Counted from the stretch's first letter, positions 42,329-55,350 are shown. The stretch is DNA of 64,000 bases from CAVZRC01 sp963777695 (GCA_963777695.1 CAVZRC010000005.1:558001-622000), one strand, 5' to 3'. Notes: a model not told the origin generated them from the sequence alone. Numbers and translations: made by a program.

Positions 42329-44672
42329 TCATCGTCGTGAGACCGAGCGAACCGACGGATTCTCGGGCACTGTTTGTCCTGGCGATGTCGTGAGTCCATC
42401 GAGCCGCCTTTGTAGCACGGCCACTTCATCACGCGCTCGCGCATCTTGCGGATCGAGGTGCAGGGCTTGACGGGCCTCTTCTATGGCCAGACGCAGGTTC
42501 CGTTCGATGGCGGCGCGGTCGTTGATCGGCCAGGCATTCTTGTCAAACTGAACGAAAGCCAGGCTCAATGCGAGGTGCGCGACCGGCAGGTCGGGATGCT
42601 CCGAGACGAGGAGGCGCCCGAACGCATGCATCCGGTCGGCGGTTCGGCGTGCTTTCTCGAGCTTGTCGGTCCGGCGTTCGAAGGAAGCCGTGCTCGTGAG
42701 CGAGAGCTGAAATCGATAGGCTTCTTCCAGGATCTGGCGGGCCTTCCCACGATTCAGGCCAGGAGCCAGACCCAGCAACCCGACCTTTTGCCTCGCCCAG
42801 TCCTGCGCGGTTAACGTGCCGGATTCCCCGAGTAACTCGAGGAGATCACCCCGGGTTTCGACCAGCCTCCGCAATACGTCCGAAGTCCTGGCCTTCACCG
42901 GCACGTCCTGCAACATATCGAGATTGGTTTGCAGCAGGGTAAGCGCCGGCCCATCATCGCCCTGGCGATGTCGCAACATGGCGAGCTCCATCCGGCATTC
43001 CGCCATGCTATTGAAATCGGGATCGGGCATCCTGGGCATCACCGATTCACCCTGGGCGATCGCCCGCTCCCAGAAGTGTGCGCTCTCGCCGGGCTTCCCT
43101 TGTTGTTCGAACACTCTCGCCAGACACTGGAAGGTCTGCCACCGCCGATACCCAGCGTTGAGGTCCCCGGGGTTCTTCACCAGGAGCTTCTCCCATTCCA
43201 TGAGGGACTCGGCGTACAGCAATTCCCCTTGGATCCACTTTCCTTGATATTCGAAGTTCCTGCCGAGAAAGAGGTTCACGAGGGCCATCCGCTTCCAGAT
43301 CGCGGGATCGTCGGGCCGTCTCCTGGCCAACTCGAGGATTCGGCTTCGAGTGGCCTGGAGAGACCGGTTGAACCCGATCCCTCTGCACGACCACCGTCGG
43401 CTCGATGCTCGTCTCGCCCAGGTCGAGGATGTCAGCGAGGGCGGCGAGGCCCATCTCATAGTCGGCCTCGGCACGTTCCTTCTCGGTTTCGGTGCGGCCC
43501 CTTTCCGCCTCGGCATACCTCCAGAGCAAGAAAACGCCGAAGAAGCAGGCCGCGAGGCTCAGTGCCAGGCCGGCCGCGAGCGCGGCGACGACCGGGCGTC
43601 AACGGCACCACCGCCATGCCTTCTCGACCGGTGACGCCGGGTGGGCGGCGATGGGGCGGCCGTCGAGCCAGCGGCGGAGGTCTTCGGACAGGGCGTCGGC
43701 CGTCGCATAACGCCGACCCGGATCCTTTTGCAGGCAGGTCAGGCAGATGGTCTCGAGATCGCGGGGAATCGCCGGGTTGAGCCGCCGCGGCGGCACGGGT
43801 TCCTGGCCGCGGACCTGATCGAGCGTCTCGATCGTCGAGGCCCCCTGAAACGGCGGCCGGCCGGTCATCAGCTCGTAGAGCACGGCTCCCAGGGCGTAGA
43901 TGTCGGTCGGCGGCCCCATCCCGGCCCGCGGCGCCACCGTCTGCTCCGGTGCCATGTAGGAGGGCGTGCCGCGAGGGCCTGCCAGGGTCGTCATCGAAGC
44001 GTCGGGGTCCGCAAAGAGGGCGAGGCCGAAGTCGGAGACCCTGGGAATCCAGGCGTCCCACGCGACGTTCGGCTCGCCGTCCAGGAGGATGTTCGAGGGC
44101 TTGAGGTCGAGATGGAGCAAGCCGCGACCGTGGATATCAGCGACCGTGCGAGCGATCGTCTCGACCAATCCCGCGGCCGCGCGAGGCGGGAGCGGACCGG
44201 TCAGCCGTCCCTTGAGACTGCCGCCGGGGATGTGCTCGAGGACCAGGAAGTACCGGCCGTCGGCCTCGCCATAATCGTAGAGCGGCACGAGATTGGGGTG
44301 GCGGATGCTCGAGACTGCGCGTGCCTCGCGGAGCCATCGCCGCCGGGCGCCCGAGGGGTCGTCGGAATCGACCGCACCCGGGAGGATCTTGAGGGCGACC
44401 GGACGACCGAGGCCCGTCTGGGTCGCCAGGTAGACCACGCCCATCGCACCCCGGCCCAGCTCGCGGTGGATCTCGAAACCCGGGATCCGCGGCGTCCGCT
44501 TCGCGACGGGCGAGTCCCGAGGGGCATCGGTACTCCGATGGGCGAGGCGCTCCAGTAGCGCCTTGCAGGCCGGGCAATCCTCGACATGCCCTTCGATCGC
44601 GGCATAGGTCGCGTCGCCGATCGCGTCGGAGCCGAGCGAACGCAGGATCATCTCTCCAGGGCAGGTCGACAT
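42329..44672 (-). CDS. Serine/threonine kinase with zinc-finger-like N-terminus and TPR-like C-terminal region; in-frame stop at 43599-43601 and frame change near 43,385
   Basis: The ATG at 44672 follows AAAGG. Residues about 1-50 hold an anti-sigma-like H-x3-C-x2-C motif (HVEDCPACKALL). The kinase domain follows: GRGAMGVVYLAT (P-loop), PVALKIL (Lys), LLHLDLKPSNILL (catalytic loop, HLD for HRD), VSDFGLALF (DFG), MAPEQTVAP. After AWRWCR a TGA interrupts the same frame; beyond it RPVVAALAAGLALSLAACFFGVFLLW is the expected transmembrane segment. Helical TPR-like repeats then run to 42329 after a second frame change. Read through, this is the usual planctomycete membrane kinase of about 780 residues. 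It lies 30 bp after an ECF sigma gene, the ECF-kinase pairing known in Planctomycetes. Whether it is broken in the cell is uncertain. Confidence 0.75.
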
Positions 44673-44702
44673 GCTTTTCAACCTTTCCCAATCATCGGGC
44701 CA

Positions 44703-45331
44703 TCAACGTCCGACCGGCCAGCGGTCCGACACGCGCTTGCCTTCGTCGCGGAGCATCCGGGCCACCCGCTCCCTGGCGGCATAGACGGCGGTATGAGTCA
44801 TCCCCGCGCCCTGGCCGTCTCCGCAACCTTCCAGTCGCAGACGGCGACCAGCCAGAAGGCGTCCCACGACTGCGGCTTGACATTCGCCCTCACCGCGGCC
44901 TGGACCTTCTCGGCCTCGTCGAACAGGAGGAGTCGAGATGGGTCGTCGGCCTCTCCGATGTCATCAGTCTCGATCGCGTCCCCATACGCGTGAGCCCCTG
45001 TCTCCTCATCGCGATCGTCGAGGCTGAGGAGTCCGGCGGCCTTCCGTTGCCGCATGAAATCGAGCGCGCGCGACACGCAGAGCGTCCTGAGCCATCTCCG
45101 GAAGCCGCCGTTGGGATCGTAACGAAACGTAAGCATCCGGCCCGCCAGTTCGATCCAGATGCGCTGGCAGACCTCGTCAACCGAATCCGAGTCGAGACCC
45201 AGGTTGGCGCACCACAGCCTCAAGAGGGGATCGTACCGGCTCCGGAAGCGGACCCAGGCAGGATGGTTGTCCCAGTTCGCGACCTCGCCGAGCAGGGTCG
45301 GACTCGTCGAGCCTTCATGGAGCAGACTCAT
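44703..45331 (-). CDS. ECF-type RNA polymerase sigma factor, frameshifted near 44,803
   Basis: The start ATG 45331 has GGAG upstream and gives MSLLHEGSTSPTLLGEV, a typical planctomycete ECF opening. Region 2: HPAWVRFRSRYDPLLRLWC, DEVCQRIWIEL, FRRWLRTLCVSRALDFMRQR. Region 4: WDAFWLVAVCDWKVAETA, continuing after the frame change as GMTHTAVYAARERVARMLRDEG. Restoring one G in a GGGG run joins the parts. Corrected length is about 209 residues. The kinase gene directly downstream, with its zinc-finger-like motif, is the likely regulator. A conserved noncoding block lies upstream at 45387-45480. Confidence 0.85.
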
Positions 45332-45386
45332 CGCCGAATGCTCCGTGTACGGAAAGGGCCACGAACGAACGACTTGCGACACGCGG

Positions 45387-45480
45387 GCGATTTTTCTTCG
45401 AAATCCGCGCGGAAGCGTTTCGTAAACCAGAGAGAGGGGAATCGATTTCGGATTCCTTGTGGGCATCCATCCTATGACGG
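45387..45480 (-). promoter_or_regulatory. Duplicated conserved upstream element, copy A
   Basis: About 94 bp upstream of the ECF sigma gene. It is closely similar to copy B at 45702-45795: on the minus strand both share TTTACGAA, TTCCGCGCGGATTT and AAGAAAAT-type blocks in the same order and spacing, with scattered substitutions. Conserved blocks separated by variable positions suggest a leader RNA or regulatory region rather than a coding segment. Function unknown. Confidence 0.5.
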
Positions 45481-45658
45481 TCAACAGCGGAAAACAAGAT
45501 TGTGATCGGAATCCAAGGTGATCTCTGAGGTGGGTTGGAGAAGATCGTCTGGGAGCGGCGATGGCAAGTCCGGACTGCCCCGAATGGCTTGGCAATGGCC
45601 GGTAAGCCGCGTACAGGTCGCGGAAAGGAGTCAGGAACAGGAATGTCGAATCGGTTCC

Positions 45659-45698
45659 CGACACGTTTAATTCACTCCCGACACGTTTAATTCACTCG
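45659..45698. repeat. Tandem 20-bp repeat (CGACACGTTTAATTCACTC)
   Basis: Two head-to-tail copies with a 20-bp period lie immediately beside copy B of the duplicated element; a shortened third unit (TTCCCGACACG) precedes them. On the minus strand the units read GAGTGAATTAAACGTGTCGG. They may mark the end of the segment that was duplicated. Confidence 0.7.
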
Positions 45699-45701
45699 AA
45701 C

Positions 45702-45795
45702 CGGCCATTTTCTTGGAAATCCGCGCGGAATCGATTCGTAAACCAGATAGGGGAGACCGATCCTTGGTTTCCCAGGTGCACCCATCATATGACCG
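45702..45795 (-). promoter_or_regulatory. Duplicated conserved upstream element, copy B
   Basis: Second copy of the block at 45387-45480, lying in the 680-bp gap between the ECF sigma gene and the PEP-CTERM gene. It is not followed by a sigma gene on its own strand, so it appears to be an orphan duplicate. The remainder of the gap (45332-46012) holds no gene that I can support. Confidence 0.5.
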
Positions 45796-46012
45796 GCGGG
45801 ATCGGATCACAAGATTCCTGCCAGGATTCCACGTACGCTCGGAGGAATGCATGGGTCCACCGGCATGGAGAGGCGTGCTTGGACTAGACAAGGACTCGAA
45901 GACCGCTGACCGAATCGGATGCCGCCGATGCCGATCGATTTGCCCATCCAGGATGACCTTTCTACATCGTTGAACCACGACAGAACGATCCACTTCCGCC
46001 AGGAGAAGAGCT

Positions 46013-46946
46013 ATGTTCAAAACTGTTCGAAATCCTCGGCCTAGCGACGCTGATCGCGATGCTTTCCCTTCACTTTCCGAAACAGTCGAAGGCCGGCCAG
46101 GCTACCATCCTCGTCGGAAATGAAGGCTTTAATGACGTCAATCAATTCTCGCTGTCGGGTGCCAATCTCGGTGCTTTCGCATCGAGCCTACCCCTTGCCC
46201 ACAACGTCACTGTCGATCGCGCGGGAGACATTCTCGTTTCCTATTCCGATGGATTCGCGGAATACTCCCCGAGTGGAACACTCCTGTTGAATGTCTCTAG
46301 GTCTTACAATACCGGCCAGGTGCAGGTCGGTGCCAACGGAGATTTCCTGGTCAACAATTACTATGGAGGGGATGTCCTCGAATACTCTCCGACAGGTCAA
46401 TATCTAGGAATTTTTTCCAACCCCGGTCTGCAGCGGGCTTATTTCAGTGCCTTCGACGCTCAGGGTAACCTCTACGTCACCGATCAATTCGGCGGAGTGG
46501 TGGCGAAAATTTCATCGACGGGTGTGTATGAGGGAAACTTCATCACCAATATCGCAGGGGTAGTGGGTATCGCTTTCAACTCCCAAGGTGACCTCTACGC
46601 GGCAGTACTCGGCGTTTTTTCGGGCGGCAACGACAGGATCGTGGAATACTCCCCAACGGGACAATATCTCGGCATTATCACCTATGCCGGTCTAAATGAT
46701 CCAATAGGAATCGCTTTCGGACCGAACGGAAATCTGTACGTTGTGAACAATGGCAATGATACGATCACGGAATACAAACCTTCAGGAAGCTACCTGGGCG
46801 TTATCGCGGATACCGGACTCAACGATGCCGCCGGGATTGCCTTCAGCACAGCTTCCGTCCCGGAGCCCTCCTCGGCTGTCTTGTTGATTATCGCCGGTGT
46901 GACCATTCCCATTGGCTTGGTCCTCCGCCGGCGTTCGGGTCGGTAG
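46013..46946 (+). CDS. PEP-CTERM sorted beta-propeller (NHL-like) protein, frame change near 46,030
   Basis: The ATG at 46013 has AGGAGAAGAG upstream; a frame change within the first ten codons joins it to the signal sequence ILGLATLIAMLSLHFP. The mature part consists of repeated blade motifs: EYSPSGTLL, EYSPTGQYLGI (twice), EYKPSGSYLGV, each followed by strands such as GNLYVTDQFG and GNLYVVNNGN, the pattern of NHL/SMP-30-like propellers. The C-terminus is VPEPSSAVLL, a hydrophobic segment, then RRRSGR: the PEP-CTERM sorting signal read by an exosortase. It is lower in GC than its neighbours. About 305 residues once corrected. Likely exported and attached to surface or matrix material; ligand unknown. 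Confidence 0.85.
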
Positions 46947-46950
46947 GGGA

Positions 46951-47087
46951 GAAGTGAAACGGGGACGCGAAGTGAAACGGGGACGCAGCTCGAAGTGAAA
47001 CGGGGGACCGAAACGGGGACGGGGGACCGAAACGGGGACGCAGCTAGATTGCTAATCCGTCCCCGTTCCCCTGCGTACCCGTTTCCC
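46951..47087. repeat. GTGAAACGGGGACG tandem and inverted repeats
   Basis: Three units of GAAGTGAAACGGGGACGC are followed by two of GGGGGACCGAAACGGGGACG, then a hairpin in which ACGGGGACG (about 47,032) pairs with CGTCCCCGT across CAGCTAGATTGCTAAT. It starts 5 bp after the PEP-CTERM stop. It is a low-complexity mobile-looking block and may also terminate transcription. The remaining 190 bp to the next gene show nothing further. Confidence 0.75.
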
Positions 47088-47273
47088 TCTTCAAGATAGG
47101 ACAGCACCGAATTTTCTTGAAAGCGATTTCTTTCTTCAGTTCGCGGACGAATCCCTTCCCGCTTTCGGGAGACCGAGGAAATTTAGCTTAAACGCGATAA
47201 ACATACGGATACTTTTCGTATTCAGAAATTACATGTACATGGATGAGTTTGCCGACGCTCTCTTTTCCGAGGC

Positions 47274-47639
47274 TCAGGCGAACTGGGCCAGAGTGTGCCA
47301 GTTTTCCGGGAGTTGAGGATAGTGAGCTGATTGATCCTCGTCGATGGGCTCCATTGCAAGCGTCGTGAACCGGACCCAGTTCTGACAGTTCGGACAACGA
47401 CCGATGAAACCACGCCCTTCCCACCAAGCACGGACCAGGGGCTTGTCGATCCCCTCCGGGTCCCCGTGGAATTCCAGCTTGAAATCGATCCATTCCATCG
47501 TGTGGCCGCAATTGAGATGAGGACAAGTCGGTTCATCGTAATGGACGTGTGGCGACGCCATGGCGCGGAGCCCACCTTCGCGGTAGTAGCGGTCGAGGGT
47601 TTCTCGCTCCGCCGATGACATGATCGAAGCTTTCGACAT
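47274..47639 (-). CDS. Hypothetical protein with zinc-ribbon-like cysteines
   Basis: 121 residues from the ATG at 47639, which has GGAG 8 nt ahead. Cysteines occur as CPHLNCGH near residue 40 and RCPNCQNW near residue 85, spaced as in a two-knuckle zinc ribbon. The N-terminus (SAERETLDRYYREGGLRAM) is helical. I recognise no functional name. It may be the last gene of the small minus-strand group that begins at 48667, 150 bp behind it. Confidence 0.65.
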   Translation of the reverse strand: MSKASIMSSAERETLDRYYREGGLRAMASPHVHYDEPTCPHLNCGHTMEWIDFKLEFHGDPEGIDKPLVRAWWEGRGFIGRCPNCQNWVRFTTLAMEPIDEDQSAHYPQLPENWHTLAQFA

Positions 47640-47790
47640 GGCAAGCTCCATCGAGTTCGATAACGGATCGGCTTCATGACTTCGAGGAGATCAATCTCTG
47701 AGGGTCGGGACGAGCTCCACGACATCCGGGAAAGCTCGTACCATGCAAGGAGGTGGGTGCAGAGATCAGATTGAGGAGATGACTCTCCAA

Positions 47791-48054
47791 TCATCTCCTG
47801 ACGGATTCATTGTGATCGGCGAGCAGCTTCATCTCCGGACTGCACCAGCCCACCAGACAATCGAGGACATCCATCAAGGAATCCTCGTCGGCCTCACGGT
47901 TCGCCTGGCGAAGCTCCTCCCGTGTCATCTCAAATCGCTCGATGATCGTCTCCTTGTCCTGGCCCTGGGCGGATAGGTGCAGAGCAAGTGCGCGGAGTTG
48001 CCGCGCCGGATCGGACGATCGCAGGGCTCGCTCGCAGTCGCCTTTGATCGTCAT
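47791..48054 (-). CDS. Hypothetical small helical protein
   Basis: 87 residues, AGAGAGG upstream of the ATG. It is mostly helical and charged (RQLRALALHLSAQGQDKETIIERFEMTREELRQANREADED), with FEMTREELRQA resembling a helix-turn-helix turn. It is 12 bp downstream of the next gene of the group. No recognised family. Confidence 0.6.
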   Translation of the reverse strand: MTIKGDCERALRSSDPARQLRALALHLSAQGQDKETIIERFEMTREELRQANREADEDSLMDVLDCLVGWCSPEMKLLADHNESVRR

Positions 48055-48066
48055 TTTTCAACCTCT

Positions 48067-48354
48067 CTATTCTTCCGATGCAATTGCCGCCTGCCGACGA
48101 TCCGCGATGCTACGGGCTTCTTCCCGGTTCATCCACTCGAAGACGGCATCGAAAATGTCCTCGATCTCCGGCAGCGCCGAAAAAGATCGGACTTTGATGC
48201 GAGTGCCGCAATGGGGGCAAGTCGTGTAGAAATCGAAAGGATCGAGTGCGATATGTGTGCCGCAGTGCTCGATCTCTCGGCGCACGGGGAAGTTCCGGAT
48301 CGCATCGATGAGGTCGCTGCCGATCTCCAGACCTGGGGAGTTCTTCACGCTCAT
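48067..48354 (-). CDS. Hypothetical protein with a CxxC zinc knuckle
   Basis: 95 residues. A single TTCPHCGTRI knuckle follows an upstream IEHCGTH, together giving a possible three- or four-ligand metal site. Its ATG lies one base past the stop of the gene at 48356-48667, so the two are probably translationally coupled. Function unknown. Confidence 0.62.
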   Translation of the reverse strand: MSVKNSPGLEIGSDLIDAIRNFPVRREIEHCGTHIALDPFDFYTTCPHCGTRIKVRSFSALPEIEDIFDAVFEWMNREEARSIADRRQAAIASEE

Positions 48355-48355
48355 G

Positions 48356-48667
48356 TTATTCTAACTCTTTCAATACCTGCTTGAATTCGGCGCGTGTCAT
48401 TCCAGGCCCCGGGCGAATTTCGACATGCGCCTCCCGCAACCGTGGAGGCAAAGACTCCACTCCGAGGATTGGGACCACTTCGAGCCCTCTCTCTTCGATC
48501 TCGGCCACGTCCCGGACAACGAGAATGCTCCCGGATCGGAACGCATCCAGAATCTCGGATTCGGTGAGCGGCGGTTGAACGGCGGCGGGGTCGAAAAGCG
48601 ACAGCCCCTCTTCGCCCTTCCTGAGTTGGAAGGCCGGTCGCCCGGGTTCTGTAACGCGGACGACCAT
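48356..48667 (-). CDS. Hypothetical protein in the position downstream of rpoB
   Basis: 103 residues, with GGAGGGG before the ATG. The sequence has an alternating beta/alpha character (LTESEILDAFRSGSILVVRDVAEIEERGLEVVPILG). No signal peptide or metal motif. It lies 100 bp after rpoB on the same strand, where rpoC would be expected. Function unknown. Confidence 0.62.
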   Translation of the reverse strand: MVVRVTEPGRPAFQLRKGEEGLSLFDPAAVQPPLTESEILDAFRSGSILVVRDVAEIEERGLEVVPILGVESLPPRLREAHVEIRPGPGMTRAEFKQVLKELE

Positions 48668-48766
48668 GGCTCCCCTCCAGATCGACGATCGGGAGGCCAG
48701 GAGCCTCTCGGCACCTGATCCTCCCGACCTCCAGGCTAGTCATCGGGAGAGCTACGGTCAACGCGA

Positions 48767-52476
<3,710 letters not shown>

Positions 52477-52825
52477 GAGGTCGCGCTCCAGAGGGGGAAG
52501 AGGGTGCAGGGTTTCGGGCGGTCGTCGTCCCCGGATCGCCACGGCCCCGCGCTGACAGACCCCGAGGTCGGCGATCGGGTCCGCCGGCCTCGGGGCTGGG
52601 CTATCTTGGGAGATCGTGTTCAGCGGTCGATCTCTCTCGAAGGTTTACACGGTTGTGACAAGGTCTCCTGACCTTGCCACTCGTCCGACCGAAGGTCTCT
52701 CGCTCTGTGCTGGGTGGGAAGCCTTCGGTCCCGTTGACGGCGGGGTCGGGAGACCCTCGCCGAACCGGTGGGTTTCACCCACCCTACGGGTTTCGGCCCT
52801 GACCGAACACGGAAAAATCGGGCGG
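52477..52825. other. Gap between rplL and rpoB with a half palindromic repeat
   Basis: 349 bp in the middle of the superoperon. It contains GGTGGGTTTCACCCACCCTAC at 52767-52787, a single arm of the GTAGGGTGGGTGAAACCCACC repeat family. A hairpin-rich stretch in this position is where many bacteria place an attenuator between rplL and rpoB, but I see no clear terminator with a T-run. Confidence 0.5.
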
Positions 52826-53239
<414 letters not shown>

Positions 53240-53357
53240 CGGAGGATCGATCCTTTCTGGAAGAGTACGGGTCATTCATCGAAATAAATCTGTCGCCCGG
53301 TCGATCCGGGCGATCGGTCGCATATGTCGGGGTCCGGGCGATCGGCCCGATCTCGTA

Positions 53358-54014
53358 TCAACCGGGGGCGGCGGGCGCATCCCCGGCGGGAGCCTCTCCG
53401 GTGGGAGCCTCTCCGGCGGGCGGCGCATCCCCCGCGGGCGGGACATCTCCGGCGGGCGGGGCATCCGCGGGAGCCCCAGCATCGCCTCCGGCGCCCTCGC
53501 CCTCGTGCTTCTTGATGAAGGCCTCGAGCTGGCCGATGAGCGTGCTGCTCGGCGAGGAGAGCATCGACATGACCTGCTGGGCGGGGCTGAGCAACAAGCC
53601 GAGCACCTGGCCGATCAGGACCTCGCGGCTGGGGAGCTTGGTGATGTCCTCGACCTGATCCGGGCCGATGATCACGCCATCGACCGCCCCCCCCTTGATC
53701 GTGGGCTTCTTGAGGGTCTTGACCTGGGCCGAGATCTCCTTGGCCAGCTCGGGGACGCCGTCGCCTCCCCAGACCAGCACCGAGGGCCCCTCGAGGTACT
53801 GCGAAAGCCCGTCCATGCCCATGTCGGTGAAGACGCGGCGGGCCAGGGTGTTCTTCAGCACCCTCAGCCGGATCGACTTCTTCCGCAAGTCGCGGCGGAG
53901 GCCGTGCTCGGCGACGGCGTCGAGCCCCTTCAGGTCCAGGATCAGCACCGAGCGGGTGCCGTCGAGGTCCGTCTTGAGCTGATCCATCATCATTTCTTTA
54001 ACATATTTACTCAT
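53358..54014 (-). CDS. rplJ: 50S ribosomal protein L10 with a Pro/Ala/Gly-rich C-terminal repeat tail
   Basis: 218 residues against about 165-175 for typical L10. The core is normal (LKTDLDGTRSVLILDLKGLDAV, LRVLKNTLARRVF, LEGPSVLVWG, LIGQVLGLLLSPAQQVMSML). After the L12-binding helix (LIGQLEAFIKKHEGEGAGG) a tail of about 40 residues repeats PAGD/PAGE units (APPAGDVPPAGDAPPAGEAPTGE). It anchors L7/L12 dimers to the ribosome. The tail is encoded by near-identical 15-21 bp units, so it can expand or contract. Confidence 0.94.
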   Translation of the reverse strand: MSKYVKEMMMDQLKTDLDGTRSVLILDLKGLDAVAEHGLRRDLRKKSIRLRVLKNTLARRVFTDMGMDGLSQYLEGPSVLVWGGDGVPELAKEISAQVKTLKKPTIKGGAVDGVIIGPDQVEDITKLPSREVLIGQVLGLLLSPAQQVMSMLSSPSSTLIGQLEAFIKKHEGEGAGGDAGAPADAPPAGDVPPAGDAPPAGEAPTGEAPAGDAPAAPG

Positions 54015-54103
54015 GGCTCAGGCTGCTTTCCCCCCCGGGGCGTCTGGATGGTGTGCCTTGACGTTCGGCCGGTCGCGTCGATCATCTCCGTCGAGATCGT
54101 GTC

Positions 54104-54784
54104 TCACGCCGAGACCCGGATCCCCGGGCTCATGGTGGCCGAGACGGTGACCGACCGGATGTAGGTCCCCTTGGCGGTGGCCGGCTTGAGCGACCTCAGG
54201 TAGTTCAGGAAGGCGTTGACGTTCTCGGCCAGTTGCTCCTCCGAGAAGGCGAGCTTGCCGACGGAGACCGAAACATTACCCCCCTTGTCGTTTCGGAACT
54301 CGATCTTGCCGGCCTTGAACTCGCGGACGGCGGCCGTGATGTCGGTCGTGACGGTGCCGGATCGGGGCGAAGGCATCAATCCGCGGGGGCCGAGCACGCG
54401 GCCGAGCGGCCCGACGACGCCCATCATGTCGGGGGTCGCCAGGGCGACGTCGAAATCCATCGTCCCCGCCTTGATCTGCTGCGCCAGGTCGTCGGCCCCC
54501 ACGATGTCGGCGCCGGCGGCCCGCGCCTTCTCGGCGTTGTCGCCCTGGGCGAACACGGCCACCCGGACGCTCTTGCCGATCCCGTGCGGCAGGGCCACCG
54601 ACCCGCGCACGTTCTGATCGGTCTGCTTCGGGTCGATGCCCAGGTGCGTCGACACCTCGACCGACTGGTTGAATTTCGTCGTATTGAACGTCTTCAGGAG
54701 CCGGAGCGCCTCGGGCAGCGACACCAGTCCCGTCGTCTTGATCTTCTCCTGCAACGCACGATAGCGCTTGGATTGCTTGGCCAT
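54104..54784 (-). CDS. rplA: 50S ribosomal protein L1
   Basis: 226 residues. Signature sequences: TTKFNQSVEVSTHLGIDPKQTDQNVRGSVALPHG, ATPDMMGVVGPLGRVLGPRGLMPSPRSGTVT, and FRNDKGGNVSVSVGKL. It binds 23S rRNA at the L1 stalk and in many bacteria represses its own operon. It lies between rplK and rplJ, as usual. A degenerate palindromic half-repeat is in the gap to rplK. Confidence 0.96.
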   Translation of the reverse strand: MAKQSKRYRALQEKIKTTGLVSLPEALRLLKTFNTTKFNQSVEVSTHLGIDPKQTDQNVRGSVALPHGIGKSVRVAVFAQGDNAEKARAAGADIVGADDLAQQIKAGTMDFDVALATPDMMGVVGPLGRVLGPRGLMPSPRSGTVTTDITAAVREFKAGKIEFRNDKGGNVSVSVGKLAFSEEQLAENVNAFLNYLRSLKPATAKGTYIRSVTVSATMSPGIRVSA

Positions 54785-54875
54785 CGGAGTCGCTCCTTTC
54801 GATCGGTTGGGAATCGACAGAGCTGCCGCCGTCTCTCACGCTCGGTCCCCGGCGGGCGGTCGCACCGGGGGGAGC

Positions 54876-54900
54876 CGATGGTGCTCGCAGAGCACCCTGC
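54876..54900. repeat. Degenerate half copy of the GTAGGGTGCTC repeat
   Basis: CGATGGTGCTCGCAGAGCACCCTGC, in the rplK-rplA gap, matches the right arm of the repeat at 41762-41827 with three changes. It keeps an internal hairpin (GTGCTC-GC-AGAGCAC type). Confidence 0.6.
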
Positions 54901-54901
54901 A

Positions 54902-55327
54902 TCAGCCCTTGATCTCCACGCCCATGCTGCGAGCGGTGCCGGCGATGACCCGGCAGGCGTGCTCGAGGTCGCGGGAGTTGAGGTCGGCGAGCTTGGTCTC
55001 GGCGATCTTCTTCACCTGTTCAGCGGTCACGGTACCGACCTTGGTCTTGTGCGGTTCGGCGGAGCCCGCGGCGATGCCGGCGGCCTGCTTCAGGAGCACG
55101 GCGGCGGGGGGACTCTTGGTGATGAATTCGAACGACCGGTCGGAGTAGATGGTGATCTCGACCGGGATCGTGGTCCCTTTCATCTCCTTGGTCCGTTCGT
55201 TGAATTGCATCACGAACTGACCGATGTTCACGCCGTGCTGCCCCAACGCCGGGCCGACCGGCGGCGCCGGGGTCGCCTGACCGCCGGGGCACTGGAGCTT
55301 CACCTTCGCCGTCATCACTTTGGCCAT
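54902..55327 (-). CDS. rplK: 50S ribosomal protein L11
   Basis: 141 residues, standard length. Motifs: KLQCPGGQATPAPPVGPALGQHGVNI, FVMQFNERTKEMKG, and the C-terminal rRNA-binding domain ARSMGVEIKG. It binds the GTPase-associated centre of 23S rRNA and is needed for RelA-type stringent signalling. Positioned after nusG as in the conserved superoperon. Confidence 0.96.
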   Translation of the reverse strand: MAKVMTAKVKLQCPGGQATPAPPVGPALGQHGVNIGQFVMQFNERTKEMKGTTIPVEITIYSDRSFEFITKSPPAAVLLKQAAGIAAGSAEPHKTKVGTVTAEQVKKIAETKLADLNSRDLEHACRVIAGTARSMGVEIKG

Positions 55328-55350
55328 CGTCTTCGCTCGCTCCGCTCGCT

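Noticed and set aside
41660..42470. Plus-strand open frames near the second palindrome
   Set aside because: They overlap the YjbR gene or the minus-strand hypothetical, include the palindrome itself, and have no ribosome-binding site.
42003..43601. Selenocysteine or recoded TGA in the kinase and the hypothetical gene
   Set aside because: Neither position is a redox Cys in the family pattern, and no SECIS-like hairpin is obvious; CGA-to-TGA change or miscall is more likely.
46951..47087. CRISPR array after the PEP-CTERM gene
   Set aside because: Units are contiguous or nearly so, without unique spacers; this is a tandem repeat.
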